A DNA stretch of 64,000 nucleotides, from positions 558,001 to 622,000 of the forward strand of contig NZ_RKQQ01000001.1 in the NCBI RefSeq assembly GCF_003814815.1, read 5' to 3'. The notes under the pieces were generated by a model. It searched no databases. It worked only from the letters and a program-made list of their open reading frames with translations, and had not been told where the DNA came from. Position 1 is the first letter of the stretch. The number at the start of each line of letters is the position of its first letter. Made by a program: the position numbers and the translations under genes. The stretch is from Salisediminibacterium halotolerans. Its GTDB lineage: Bacteria; Bacillota; Bacilli; Bacillales; Salisediminibacteriaceae. Positions 55,798-64,000 of the stretch are shown piece after piece.

Positions 55798-57162
55798 TTA
55801 TGCGCCGGGCGGCATGTCATTGTCATCAAAGCGCCGCTCTAAATCGACGAACTTATTGTACTGTTTTACAAATGCCAGTTCGACCGTTCCGACCGGCCCG
55901 TTTCGCTGTTTAGAAATGATGATTTCAATGATGTCTTTTTGCTCGGTTTCTTGGTCGTAATAATCATCGCGGTAGAGAAAAGCAACAATGTCAGCGTCTT
56001 GTTCAATACTTCCAGATTCACGGATATCCGACATCATCGGCCGTTTATCTTGGCGCGATTCGACCCCGCGTGAAAGCTGCGAAAGTGCAATAACCGGGAC
56101 ATCCAGTTCTCTCGCCAGCCCTTTCAGTTCCCGGGAAATTTCCGACACTTCCTGTTGACGCCCTTCGCCGCTTCTGGAATCTCCTGCTATCAGCTGCAAG
56201 TAGTCGATCATAATCATCCCGAGTCCGCGTTCTTGTTTTAATTTCCGGCATTTTGAACGGACATCTTTCACCTTGATCCCGGGAGTGTCATCAATGTAAA
56301 TACCGGCTTTCGACAGCGAACCCATCGCCATCGTCAGTTTTTGCCAATCTTCATCGGCTAAATGTCCGGTCCGGAGTTTTTGGGCATCAATATTTCCTTC
56401 CGCACAAAGCATCCGCATGACGAGCTGATCGGAACCCATTTCCAAACTGAAAATCGCGACGTTTTCTTCGGTCTTCGTCGCAATGTTTTGTGAAATGTTC
56501 AAAGCGAATGCGGTTTTCCCGACAGACGGCCGGGCGGCAACGATAATGAAATCGCTGCGCTGAAAACCTGCTGTTATCCGGTCCAATTCTGTAAAGCCCG
56601 TCGGAATGCCGGTGACTTCTCCATCCATATACTGAAGCATTTCAATTTTATCGAACGCATCGAGCAGCACATCTTTGATTTCAACAAATTCGCCGCCGTC
56701 TTTCTTCTGGGCAACCTCAAGAATTTTCTTTTCTGCTTCATTTAAAATTAAATCGACATCTTCTCCGCCCGCGTATCCTTCGGCAGCAATATTCGTCGCT
56801 GTACGGATCAGCCGGCGGAGCAGCGATTTCTCCTCGACGATGCGGCTGTAGTAGCCTGCATTTGCAGCTGTCGGGACGAAATTTGCGAGATCCGTCAAAT
56901 AACCGACTCCGCCAATTTCTTCCAGTGTTTCTTTATCCTCCAGCTCCGCCGTCAATGTCACTAAATCAACCGGCTCATTCTTCTCATGCAAATCGATCAT
57001 CGCTGTAAAAATCCGCTGATGAGCCGCACGGTAAAAATCCTCCGGGACAAGCCGTTCAGAAGATGTAATCAGGGCTTGCGGATCCAAAAAAACCGCGCCG
57101 AGCACAGCTTGTTCAGCTTCGATATTTTGCGGAGGTGTACGGTCGGCATATTGGTCCATCAT
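55798..57162 (-). CDS. dnaC: Replicative DNA helicase (DnaB family, DnaC in Bacillus)
   Basis: This hexameric helicase unwinds DNA at the replication fork. It is 454 aa. The N-terminal DnaB domain (about 1-110, PPQNIEAEQAVLGAVF) is joined by a linker to a RecA-like domain with Walker A ARPSVGKTAFALN, Walker B IMIDYLQLI and the arginine-finger SKQRNGPVG. ATG at 57162 follows AGGGATGA; the longer frame is rejected. 175 bp separate it from purA, with no clear feature. Confidence 0.97.
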   Translation of the reverse strand: MMDQYADRTPPQNIEAEQAVLGAVFLDPQALITSSERLVPEDFYRAAHQRIFTAMIDLHEKNEPVDLVTLTAELEDKETLEEIGGVGYLTDLANFVPTAANAGYYSRIVEEKSLLRRLIRTATNIAAEGYAGGEDVDLILNEAEKKILEVAQKKDGGEFVEIKDVLLDAFDKIEMLQYMDGEVTGIPTGFTELDRITAGFQRSDFIIVAARPSVGKTAFALNISQNIATKTEENVAIFSLEMGSDQLVMRMLCAEGNIDAQKLRTGHLADEDWQKLTMAMGSLSKAGIYIDDTPGIKVKDVRSKCRKLKQERGLGMIMIDYLQLIAGDSRSGEGRQQEVSEISRELKGLARELDVPVIALSQLSRGVESRQDKRPMMSDIRESGSIEQDADIVAFLYRDDYYDQETEQKDIIEIIISKQRNGPVGTVELAFVKQYNKFVDLERRFDDNDMPPGA

Positions 57163-57215
57163 TTCTTCATCCCTCATTTTCTGCAGCGCCCGCTTAGTCG
57201 GCACTGCCGTGTTCT

Positions 57216-57246
57216 AAAAAAACCGGACCGATCGTATCGATCCGGA
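57216..57246 (-). terminator. Terminator after rplI
   Basis: CCGGA(t)CGAT pairs with ATCG(g)TCCGG, followed by seven Ts on the minus strand, between rplI and dnaC. Confidence 0.85.
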
Positions 57247-57258
57247 AACCATATGGTC

Positions 57259-57702
57259 TTACGCTTCTGCTACGTGAATTTTTAGCGTCGCTGTCACTTT
57301 CGGGTGAACTTTTACTTCCACATTTGTATAACCGAGATTTCGAATCGGCTCTTTCATTTCAATTTTGCGTTTATCAATGTGCAGATTCATTTTTTTCAAT
57401 TCTTCCGCTACTTGTTTGTTTGTCACGGCTCCGAACAACCGGCCTTTATCGCCTGCTTTGGCCTGCAGTTCAACCGTTGTATTTTCCAGCTGTTCTTTGA
57501 ATTGATAGGCTTCATCCAATTCCTTTTGTGCTTGACGTTCTTCGCTTTCCTTTTGTTTCTCCAAAGCTTTCATGTTTCCTTTATTTGCTTCGACAGCGAG
57601 GTTGTTTTTTAGCAGGTAATTACGGGCATACCCTTCGGAAACATCCTTTAACTCGCCTTTCTTGCCTTTGCCTTTAACATCTTGCAAAAAAATTACTTTC
57701 AT
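57259..57702 (-). CDS. rplI: 50S ribosomal protein L9
   Basis: bL9 of 147 aa: the N-terminal domain [29 protein letters not shown] is followed by the long connecting helix and the C-terminal RNA-binding domain. It overlaps the gdpP stop by four bases, so translation is coupled. Confidence 0.97.
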   Translation of the reverse strand: MKVIFLQDVKGKGKKGELKDVSEGYARNYLLKNNLAVEANKGNMKALEKQKESEERQAQKELDEAYQFKEQLENTTVELQAKAGDKGRLFGAVTNKQVAEELKKMNLHIDKRKIEMKEPIRNLGYTNVEVKVHPKVTATLKIHVAEA

Positions 57703-59669
57703 GACGAATCTCCTCCCATAAAATACTCATCGATTGTCGTTTTGAGCTGTTCTTCAACTTCTTCGATCGTCTCGGCCTCAAGCTGTGTAGCGGCATTCGT
57801 TAAATGTCCGCCGCCGTCCAGCTTTTCCATGATCAGCTGCACATTGACATCTCCTAATGAACGTGCACTGATACTGACACGGCCGTCTTTTAATTTCGAT
57901 ATTACAAAAGATGCGACGACATCGTTCATCGTGAGAAGCGTATCGGCTGCTTGCGCGATCAGCACTTGGTTGTACGATGCAGCCGAATCGCCTTTCGCAA
58001 TTGCCATACCGCCGGTATAAATGTATGCATTCTCTACAAGTTTAGCACGCTTGACGTACTCAGCTAAATCTTCTTTTAATAATTTTTGTACGAGAACCGT
58101 ATCCGCCCCGCGGCTGCGCAAGTATGAAGCCGCATCAAACGTTCGTGCACCTGTGCGGATCGCAAAACTTTTTGTATCGACAATGATACCGGCTAAAAGC
58201 GCTGTCGATTCAAATACACCGAGACGCGGATTCGCAGGCTGGTACTCGAGAAGTTCTGTAACCAGTTCAGCTGTCGACGACGCATACGGTTCCATATAAA
58301 CGAGCACCGTGCCGGCGATAAAATCTTCGCCGCGGCGGTGGTGATCGATGACAATCGTCCGTTCCACCTCATCGACAAGCTTTTCCTCCACGACAAGCGA
58401 CGGTTTATGCGTATCGACTACGACGAGAAGCGTTTCTTCCGTCGCGTATTCACGCGCTTCTTCCGGCGTCATAAAACTCGACCATAAATCTTCATAGCCT
58501 TCCACTTCTTCAAGGAGCTTTTGCACATTTTGGTTCATATCTTCAGGATCGACAATGATATATCCGTCTTTTCCGTTTGTTTCAGCGATTTTCAACATCC
58601 CGATCGCTGAGCCGATTGAATCCATATCCGGATTTTTATGGCCCATAATATAAACTTTATCACTTTCTTTAATAAAGTCGCGAATCGCGTGAGAAATGAC
58701 ACGGGCGCGGACTCTCGTCCGTTTTTCTACAGCATTGGATTTGCCGCCGTAAAATCGCACTTTGCCGTTCTTTTCTTTAATCGCAACTTGATCCCCGCCT
58801 CTGCCGAGCGCCAGATCCAAACTCGACTGGGCAAGATTGCCCAATTCTCTTAACGACGGCTCGCCGCTTCCGATCCCGATGCTTAACGTTAACGAGACTT
58901 TTTCTTCAGCTGTTTTTTCCCGAATATCATCCAGAAGCGTGAACCGGCTGTCTTCCAAGTCTTTTAATGCTCCCTGATTAAAAATCGCAATAAACCGGTC
59001 CGACGCTGTCCGGCGGATTAAAATATCGTTTTCACGCGACCACTGATTAAGCGTATCTGTCACGTGCGCCAAAAGCCGGCTGCGGACTTGATCTTCCAGT
59101 CCTTGGGTGACTTCATCGTAATTGTCTAAATAGATAAAACCGATCGCTGTTTGATCATTTTCATACAGCAGTTTGTACTCTTGCTCTTCTGTAACGTTGA
59201 AGAAATAAAGCAGCCGTTCATTCGGGTTATGCTGAATCCGGTACGTATGACCGTACAGATCGAGATGAATCACTTTTTCATTTTCATTTACCTGCTCAAG
59301 CAGTTCAGGAGACAATTTTTCCAGCGACTGTCCTTGTAAATCCGCAGCAGCGAGTTTTGACAAAAACGGATTGACCCATTGAATCACTTGGTTCTCATTG
59401 TATAAAAGCATACCGAGAGGCAGTTCTGTCACGGCCTCCTCGCCCGCTTTATTTACTCTGTAGGACAGCGTTGAAATATATTGCGACAAATCGCGTTCAA
59501 ATTCGGAACGGGCTTTGATCGTAAAATAAAACACTCCTAATAAGAGGACAAACGCAGCTGCCCCTAATTCCCATTGGTAAAGCGTGATAATAAATGAAAA
59601 AAGAGCCGACATGATAAGCAGAGCGATAACGTGATAGCCGTGCCAGCGCTTCAATAGATTGTTCGGCAT
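57699..59669 (-). CDS. gdpP: Cyclic-di-AMP phosphodiesterase GdpP
   Basis: This 656-aa membrane protein hydrolyses c-di-AMP, controlling osmolyte and potassium balance and wall homeostasis. It has two N-terminal helices (about 12-52), a PAS-like domain (about 60-150), a degenerate GGDEF domain (about 170-300, with LGRGGDQVA in place of GGDEF), then DHH with [13 protein letters not shown] and DHHA1 with GGGHLTNAA. In a halophile it may help set the response of the BCCT and ion transporters. Confidence 0.96.
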   Translation of the reverse strand: MPNNLLKRWHGYHVIALLIMSALFSFIITLYQWELGAAAFVLLLGVFYFTIKARSEFERDLSQYISTLSYRVNKAGEEAVTELPLGMLLYNENQVIQWVNPFLSKLAAADLQGQSLEKLSPELLEQVNENEKVIHLDLYGHTYRIQHNPNERLLYFFNVTEEQEYKLLYENDQTAIGFIYLDNYDEVTQGLEDQVRSRLLAHVTDTLNQWSRENDILIRRTASDRFIAIFNQGALKDLEDSRFTLLDDIREKTAEEKVSLTLSIGIGSGEPSLRELGNLAQSSLDLALGRGGDQVAIKEKNGKVRFYGGKSNAVEKRTRVRARVISHAIRDFIKESDKVYIMGHKNPDMDSIGSAIGMLKIAETNGKDGYIIVDPEDMNQNVQKLLEEVEGYEDLWSSFMTPEEAREYATEETLLVVVDTHKPSLVVEEKLVDEVERTIVIDHHRRGEDFIAGTVLVYMEPYASSTAELVTELLEYQPANPRLGVFESTALLAGIIVDTKSFAIRTGARTFDAASYLRSRGADTVLVQKLLKEDLAEYVKRAKLVENAYIYTGGMAIAKGDSAASYNQVLIAQAADTLLTMNDVVASFVISKLKDGRVSISARSLGDVNVQLIMEKLDGGGHLTNAATQLEAETIEEVEEQLKTTIDEYFMGGDSS

Positions 59670-59680
59670 GTTTTCATCTC

Positions 59681-60619
59681 CTAACCTTGATCCGACATCC
59701 TTTTACGCAAATCGAACCCTAAATCAATTATACCTAAGATTCGGACAATCTGCAGGAAAAGCGGGAAAAGCAATGTTACGATCATAATTGCCAGCGGCAG
59801 TGCCATCGTCTTTCCTTTATTGTAAAAATAGTAAAAAATCAGCGCAAAACCTTGGATAACCATGACTGTTTCCAAAATCGGGCGCAGATTGGAAACAACG
59901 GTATGAACCGCCGTCCCTTGATCAAAATCCATCAGGATAAACATATACATAAGCAAATAATACCAAATAAACGCTTTGGAAAAATACCAAGCCCTAAGAG
60001 GCGGAAAACGGCCTGCATTAAAACCCTGCTTCCGTAAAATACCGCCTGTTGCGATTTGCGTGATAAAGGCAAACGCAACACCGAAAATAACGATCAATGC
60101 CGGTGCGATGACCGGAATATGCTCAATCAGCTCATAAATACCGTCCATCGCATCCGTCGCGCCGCCGTCGGTAATCATTAAGAGTTGTTCAGACATCTCC
60201 GCCGATTCCGTCATCGCCTCCTGAAATTCTCCGACCAAGTCGACATCGAATAAGAGCATCGCCCCTAAATAAAGGATGACAACCGCGCCCACTGTACTGA
60301 GAGCCGTTCCGGCAAATACACCGAAGGCCGGATAATCGCGTCTGTACAATTCTCCCAGAACTACTCCCGGAACGACTAAAAGAAGAAATAAGAAGAGCGA
60401 TAAAACACCTGTAATTAAATATAACAGGAAGAAAGCGACGAGGCCGAAGCCGATGCCAAAGTTCAGCTCATATTTATATGTAAAAAAAGCAATCGGAAAC
60501 GGAATCAGCACCGCAAGGAAGATACCGACTGCAGGCAGCCATATTAACAGCAGACTGAGCGCGAAAAACAATGCTGCCATTTTCACCGCATCGCTCTGCA
60601 TGCTTGATTGTTTCATCAT
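59681..60619 (-). CDS. yybS: YybS family membrane protein (DUF2232)
   Basis: This 312-aa polytopic protein with about eight membrane segments resembles the DUF2232/YybS family, found upstream of gdpP in Bacillaceae. Its function is unknown; membership and position support the call. It ends 11 bp before gdpP, so the two share a transcript. Confidence 0.88.
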   Translation of the reverse strand: MMKQSSMQSDAVKMAALFFALSLLLIWLPAVGIFLAVLIPFPIAFFTYKYELNFGIGFGLVAFFLLYLITGVLSLFLFLLLVVPGVVLGELYRRDYPAFGVFAGTALSTVGAVVILYLGAMLLFDVDLVGEFQEAMTESAEMSEQLLMITDGGATDAMDGIYELIEHIPVIAPALIVIFGVAFAFITQIATGGILRKQGFNAGRFPPLRAWYFSKAFIWYYLLMYMFILMDFDQGTAVHTVVSNLRPILETVMVIQGFALIFYYFYNKGKTMALPLAIMIVTLLFPLFLQIVRILGIIDLGFDLRKRMSDQG

Positions 60620-60719
60620 CTAACCCTCTCTTCCAACAAAACCCGCGAATTATATTTTATCATTCAACCGATTGAAAACAAATAATATGCAAAACAGCGG
60701 GCTCTTTCCCGCAACATAA

Positions 60720-60749
60720 GAAAAAACCTCTGGTCGAAATGACCAGAGG
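60720..60749 (-). terminator. Terminator of the rpsF-ssbA-rpsR operon
   Basis: The stem CCTCTGGTC / GACCAGAGG around ATTTC is followed by six Ts on the minus strand, 8 bp after rpsR. Confidence 0.92.
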
Positions 60750-60757
60750 CTGCTGAG

Positions 60758-60985
60758 TTATTCAGAAACATACGGCAACAATGCCATCGTGCGCGCCCGT
60801 TTAACAGCTGTTGTCAGCTGACGCTGGTACTTTGCAGATGTGCCTGTTACTCGGCGCGGAAGAATCTTTCCTCGTTCGGAAATAAATTTCTTCAGCAATT
60901 CAGTGTCTTTATAGTCAATCTTTGTGATCTTATTGACTGTAAAGTAACACACTTTTCTGCGTTTTGGCCGACCTCTGCGTCCCAT
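60758..60985 (-). CDS. rpsR: 30S ribosomal protein S18
   Basis: bS18 of 75 aa, with [17 protein letters not shown] and the basic C-terminal helix [19 protein letters not shown]. It forms a heterodimer with S6. It is the last gene of the rpsF-ssbA-rpsR operon and keeps one Cys of the zinc-type N-terminus. Confidence 0.97.
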   Translation of the reverse strand: MGRRGRPKRRKVCYFTVNKITKIDYKDTELLKKFISERGKILPRRVTGTSAKYQRQLTTAVKRARTMALLPYVSE

Positions 60986-61034
60986 TTTAACTCCTCCTTT
61001 TTTAAATATTTATCACGTTCAAACGTTTTGAACG

Positions 61035-61568
61035 TTAAAACGGCAAATCATCATCGTTAATATCAATCGGTTTTCCATCTCCAGCAAACGGGTCATCGTC
61101 GGCTTGCGGAGAATTTCCTTGATTATGCTGACCGCCTTGATTTCCAGGGGTGCTTTGACCAAAATTTTGATTTTGGTTCGAATTCGGATTGGATGCATAA
61201 CCGCCGTAATTAGACTGATCGCCGCTTTGGCTTTGACCGCCGGACGAACCTTTCGGCTCAAGAAACTGAACGCTTTCGCCGACAACTTCCGTCACGTAGA
61301 TGCGGCGCCCTTCATTGTTTTCATAATTGCGCGTCTGCATGCGGCCGTCAACACCCGCCATACTTCCTTTTTTCAAAAAGTTTGCGACGTTTTCAGCCTG
61401 CTTTCGCCAGACAACAATGTTAATGAAGTCCGCTTCACGATTTCCTTGCTGGTTCGAAAACGGGCGGTTAACAGCTAACGTGAACGATGTGACCGCTACA
61501 CCATTAGCTGTGTAACGCAGTTCTGGATCTTTCGTTAAACGTCCGACCAGGACGACCCGGTTTATCAT
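61035..61568 (-). CDS. ssbA: Single-stranded DNA-binding protein SsbA
   Basis: This 177-aa protein has an OB fold at residues 1-105 ([36 protein letters not shown]). A Gly/Gln/Asn-rich linker (about 108-160) and the acidic tip DDDLPF recruit repair and replication proteins. It lies between rpsF and rpsR, as in B. subtilis. Confidence 0.97.
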   Translation of the reverse strand: MINRVVLVGRLTKDPELRYTANGVAVTSFTLAVNRPFSNQQGNREADFINIVVWRKQAENVANFLKKGSMAGVDGRMQTRNYENNEGRRIYVTEVVGESVQFLEPKGSSGGQSQSGDQSNYGGYASNPNSNQNQNFGQSTPGNQGGQHNQGNSPQADDDPFAGDGKPIDINDDDLPF

Positions 61569-61617
61569 CCGAATTCCTCCCCGTTTTATAATATCCTGCT
61601 GTGATTGCGTTTTAGAC

Positions 61618-61905
61618 TCAGTCGTCTTCGCGGACGATGATCGAACGGAGCATGTTATCGTTCATAGAACTCAGACGATTAAACTCATCAAGCGCTTCTT
61701 TGTTCGCTTTAACTTTGAGAATAACGTAATAGCCTTCGCCGAAATCATTAATTTCATAAGCTAAACGCTTTTTCCCTTTTTCGTCTGTTTCTGTTACTTC
61801 TGCGCCGTTGTTCGTCAAGATTGTATTGAAGCGTTCAACTGTATCTTTAACAGCTTGTTCTTCAATATCCGGACGGACAATGTACATAATTTCATAGTTG
61901 CGCAT
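61618..61905 (-). CDS. rpsF: 30S ribosomal protein S6
   Basis: bS6 of 95 aa, with the start [16 protein letters not shown] and the conserved [27 protein letters not shown] precedes the ATG. It leads the rpsF-ssbA-rpsR operon. An S6:S18 autoregulatory leader motif was looked for but could not be shown. Confidence 0.97.
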   Translation of the reverse strand: MRNYEIMYIVRPDIEEQAVKDTVERFNTILTNNGAEVTETDEKGKKRLAYEINDFGEGYYVILKVKANKEALDEFNRLSSMNDNMLRSIIVREDD

Positions 61906-61991
61906 AACCTTTCACCTCCTTTTGGACTGGGCCCTCTCTATTTCAGAAAGAGCAAGGAGCAACGTCATATTCGTTTTGCTCGCAAGACATT

Positions 61992-62020
61992 ATTATATCA
62001 GACATCCAACCGGCCGACAA
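61992..62020 (-). promoter_or_regulatory. Sigma-A promoter of rpsF
   Basis: On the minus strand TTGTCG and TATAAT are 17 bp apart, about 87 bp before rpsF. The leader between is about 80 nt. Confidence 0.8.
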
Positions 62021-62079
62021 CAATGAATTTCAAAACTCCTTCATGCTGACGAATCATCTCTTTGCGCCTTTGTACATGC

Positions 62080-62126
62080 AAAACTGCGGCCGGTGCTCTT
62101 CGTTTGCAGAACCCGCGCCGCAGTTT
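62080..62126 (-). terminator. Terminator-like hairpin after ychF
   Basis: AAACTGCGGC pairs with GCCGCAGTTT around a 26-nt interior, with TTTTGC following on the minus strand. Confidence 0.6.
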
Positions 62127-62166
62127 GCTGACAGCTGCTGATCAGATAGAATTTTTCACTGCCGAT

Positions 62167-62182
62167 TGTTTCACGTGAAACA
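62167..62182. promoter_or_regulatory. parS chromosome partition site
   Basis: TGTTTCACGTGAAACA is a perfect 16-bp match to the Bacillus parS consensus bound by Spo0J/ParB. It lies 6 bp after the ychF stop codon, in the origin-proximal region where parS sites cluster. Confidence 0.93.
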
Positions 62183-62188
62183 ACCGTG

Positions 62189-63289
62189 CTACACGTTAAA
62201 CCGAAAATGAATCACGTCGCCGTCTTTAACCGTGTAATCCTTGCCTTCCAAACCGACTTTGCCGGCTTCTTTTGCTGCATTCATCGATCCCGCCGCCATA
62301 AGATCATCATAAGCCACGACTTCCGCTTTAATGAAGCCGCGCTCAAAATCCGTGTGAATAACGCCCGCCGCTTGAGGAGCTTTCGTTCCGCTGCGGATTG
62401 TCCAAGCGCGCACTTCCTGTTTGCCTGCCGTAAAGAACGTTTCCAATCCGAGCAGCTGATAAGATGCCTTAATCAACTGATCGAGGCCGGATTCTTTAAT
62501 GCCGAGATCGTCGAGAAATTCCTGTTTTTCATCGCCTTCAAGTTCAGCAATCTCTGCTTCAATTTTCGCGCAGACGACAATGACTTCGGCGTTTTCTTCT
62601 TTCGCCAGCTTGCGCACTTTTTCAACGTGTTCATTGCCGGAAGGATCGGCAATTTCATCTTCACTGACATTCGCGGCATACAAAACGGGCTTTTCTGTCA
62701 ATAAATGCAGCCCTTTGACAATTTTCTTTTCGTCATCGGAAAATTCCAGGCTCCGTGCCGGTTTTTCCTCTTCGAACGCATCGCGCAATTTTATCAGCAC
62801 ATTATATTCCTGAACAGCGTCCTTATCTTTTTGCTTCGCCATTTTTTCGACTTTTGCAAGGCGCTTTTCGACCGTTTCTAAATCGGCGAGAATAAGCTCA
62901 AGATTGATGACTTGAATATCGCGGATCGGATCGACACCGCCGGATACGTGCGTTACATTGTCGTCTTGAAAACAGCGCACAACGTGCGAAATCGCGTCCA
63001 CTTGGCGAATGTGCGACAAAAATTGGTTGCCGAGCCCTTCACCTTTGCTCGCTCCTTCGACAATTCCTGCAATATCTGTAAACTCGAACGCTGTCGGAAC
63101 AGTTTTTTCCGGGACGACAAGGTCTGTTAATTTCTCAAGCCGCTCATCCGGCACTTCAACGATTCCGACGTTTGGGTCAATTGTGCAGAACGGGTAATTG
63201 GCCGACTCGGCCCCTGCCTGTGTGATTGCATTAAAAAGTGTCGATTTGCCGACATTCGGCAATCCGACTATTCCTGTTGTTAAAGCCAT
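62189..63289 (-). CDS. ychF: Redox-regulated ATPase/GTPase YchF
   Basis: This 366-aa Obg-family P-loop ATPase associates with ribosomes and stress responses. G1 is GLPNVGKSTLF (about 8-18), with DIAGIVEGASKGEGLGNQFL and NVSEDE in the G4 position, where the usual NKxD is altered as in all YchF. A C-terminal TGS domain holds IRSGTKAPQAAGVIHTDFERGF. The ATG begins MALTTGIVGLP. Confidence 0.97.
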   Translation of the reverse strand: MALTTGIVGLPNVGKSTLFNAITQAGAESANYPFCTIDPNVGIVEVPDERLEKLTDLVVPEKTVPTAFEFTDIAGIVEGASKGEGLGNQFLSHIRQVDAISHVVRCFQDDNVTHVSGGVDPIRDIQVINLELILADLETVEKRLAKVEKMAKQKDKDAVQEYNVLIKLRDAFEEEKPARSLEFSDDEKKIVKGLHLLTEKPVLYAANVSEDEIADPSGNEHVEKVRKLAKEENAEVIVVCAKIEAEIAELEGDEKQEFLDDLGIKESGLDQLIKASYQLLGLETFFTAGKQEVRAWTIRSGTKAPQAAGVIHTDFERGFIKAEVVAYDDLMAAGSMNAAKEAGKVGLEGKDYTVKDGDVIHFRFNV

Positions 63290-63416
63290 GATTATATACT
63301 CCTTTACTCTCTTCGTTCAATTAGCGTGTGTTGTCAGCTTTTTATCAAATATGCATATCAATTATAGAGATTTCCGGACTCCTTGACAACTCCGGTGCAA
63401 ACAGCGCTTCACTGCA

Positions 63417-63620
63417 TTATTCGTGTGCGTCTGCTTTCTCCAGCACCCGCTTGAGCTTTTTTTCAAATTCTTTTCTCGGTAACATGACACTGTGGCCGCA
63501 CCCTGTACACTTCATGCGAATGTCCATGCCGAGACGGATAATTTTCCAGCGGTTCTCTCCGCAAGGGTGACCTTTTTTCATCTCGACAATATCATAAAGA
63601 TCATAGGCCGCTTTTCCCAT
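63417..63620 (-). CDS. DUF951 family small zinc-ribbon-like protein
   Basis: This 67-aa protein has KKGHPCGENRWKIIRLGMDIRMKC-TGCGHSVMLPR: three Cys residues and a His that could form a zinc knuckle. DUF951 proteins sit beside ychF and DUF554 or MscS genes in Firmicutes. The function is unknown. ATG at 63620 follows GGGGGC; a longer frame exists upstream but looks less likely. Confidence 0.85.
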   Translation of the reverse strand: MGKAAYDLYDIVEMKKGHPCGENRWKIIRLGMDIRMKCTGCGHSVMLPRKEFEKKLKRVLEKADAHE

Positions 63621-63651
63621 CTCGTTTTGCCCCCCTCTTATCAATAACAGA

Positions 63652-64000
63652 TTATAACCCGATCGATCTGCTTGCAAAGCTGAACAGAACAGCCAGCAAA
63701 ATCGCCGGCAGCAAATTTGCTACGCGGATTTTTTCCAGCCCGAGCAAATTCAAACCAATTGCCATAATCATAATCCCGCCGACAGCGGTAATTTCGTCAA
63801 TCAGCTGATTTAATTGCTGCTCAGGCACGGCTGTTACAATCCACGACGCTGCTAATGCGATCGCGCCTTGATAAAGCACAACAGGAACCGCCGAAAACAT
63901 CACACCGATGCCCATCGTCGCGGCAAACACGATCGAAGAAAATCCGTCTAACAGCGATTTTGTCAAAAGCACGGAGTGATCCCCGCGAAAACCGCTGTCC
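63652..64000 (-). CDS. DUF554 family membrane protein, N-terminus cut by the window edge
   Basis: The reading frame stays open to the right edge, so only the C-terminal half (about 116 residues) is visible. Four or five hydrophobic segments and the phrase GDHSVLLTKSLLDGFSSIVFAATMGIGV are typical of DUF554 (YdfK-like) putative transporters. The function is unknown. The in-frame GTG at 63972 is internal to the gene. Confidence 0.85.
   Translation of the reverse strand, partial: DSGFRGDHSVLLTKSLLDGFSSIVFAATMGIGVMFSAVPVVLYQGAIALAASWIVTAVPEQQLNQLIDEITAVGGIMIMAIGLNLLGLEKIRVANLLPAILLAVLFSFASRSIGL

Noticed and set aside
61906-61990. S6:S18 autoregulatory RNA in the rpsF leader
   Set aside because: The leader is of suitable length, but I could not find the conserved CCG bulge with flanking stems.

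Overview
The window is chromosomal DNA from a low-to-mid GC Firmicute of the Bacillaceae, close to the replication origin. The right third holds the classic origin-flanking block on the minus strand: walR-walK-yycH-yycI-walJ-htrA, a six-tRNA operon, purA, dnaC, rplI, gdpP, yybS, rpsR, ssbA, rpsF, a parS site, ychF, a DUF951 gene and a DUF554 gene cut by the window edge. By the Bacillus gene order, oriC should lie not far beyond the right end. Two BCCT osmolyte transporters, acidic Asn/Glu/Asp-rich lipoprotein linkers and acidic tails suggest a halophilic or haloalkaliphilic member. This is an inference; no species is claimed.

Layout. 0-8 kb: M29 aminopeptidase, YjiH transporter, coaA-ridA, a catalytically degenerate SDR, and a run with an M20 amidohydrolase, an Asp/Glu-type racemase and a DJ-1/PfpI protein. 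8.6-15.7 kb: GlnRS, an RlmI-like methyltransferase, and a c-di-GMP type operon (GGDEF response regulator, HEAT protein, processive glycosyltransferase). 15.9-24 kb: aspartate-family amino acid genes (hom-thrC-thrB, metA, aspartokinase) with a HAD phosphatase and an intracellular alpha-amylase. 24.2-28 kb: azoreductase, a redoxin gene with an in-frame UGA at the peroxidatic cysteine position, and a YhgE/Pip protein. 28-33.3 kb: a lactose/cellobiose-type PTS operon behind a clear sigma-54 promoter, with its LevR-type activator. 33.4-44.8 kb: VOC protein, AEC transporter, two BCCT transporters, the des-desK-desR membrane fluidity system, a GDPD lipoprotein and a cell-wall-binding-repeat lipoprotein. 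44.9-64 kb: rlmH, a DnaA-box cluster, yyzF and the wal/tRNA/replication/ribosomal block.

Two things stand out. First, the redoxin at 24840-25415 reads through one UGA placed exactly where the family has the first Cys of its CxxC motif, followed at bacterial SECIS distance by a 7-bp stem with an AGUU loop. It is a strong selenoprotein candidate. Second, a GC-rich non-coding repeat family (five copies or remnants) sits only at Rho-independent terminators. In the three best-preserved copies the whole terminator hairpin is present on both sides, with a different terminator at each locus, as if insertion duplicated it. One copy is itself interrupted by a 297-bp MITE with 17-bp inverted repeats and a 9-bp target duplication.

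Other notable signals are a sigma-54 -24/-12 element, a five-box DnaA cluster upstream of rlmH, a perfect parS, a partial duplication of the initiator tRNA 5' end with its leader, and an SDR lacking both its catalytic Ser and Lys. No CRISPR array, rRNA or prophage was seen.
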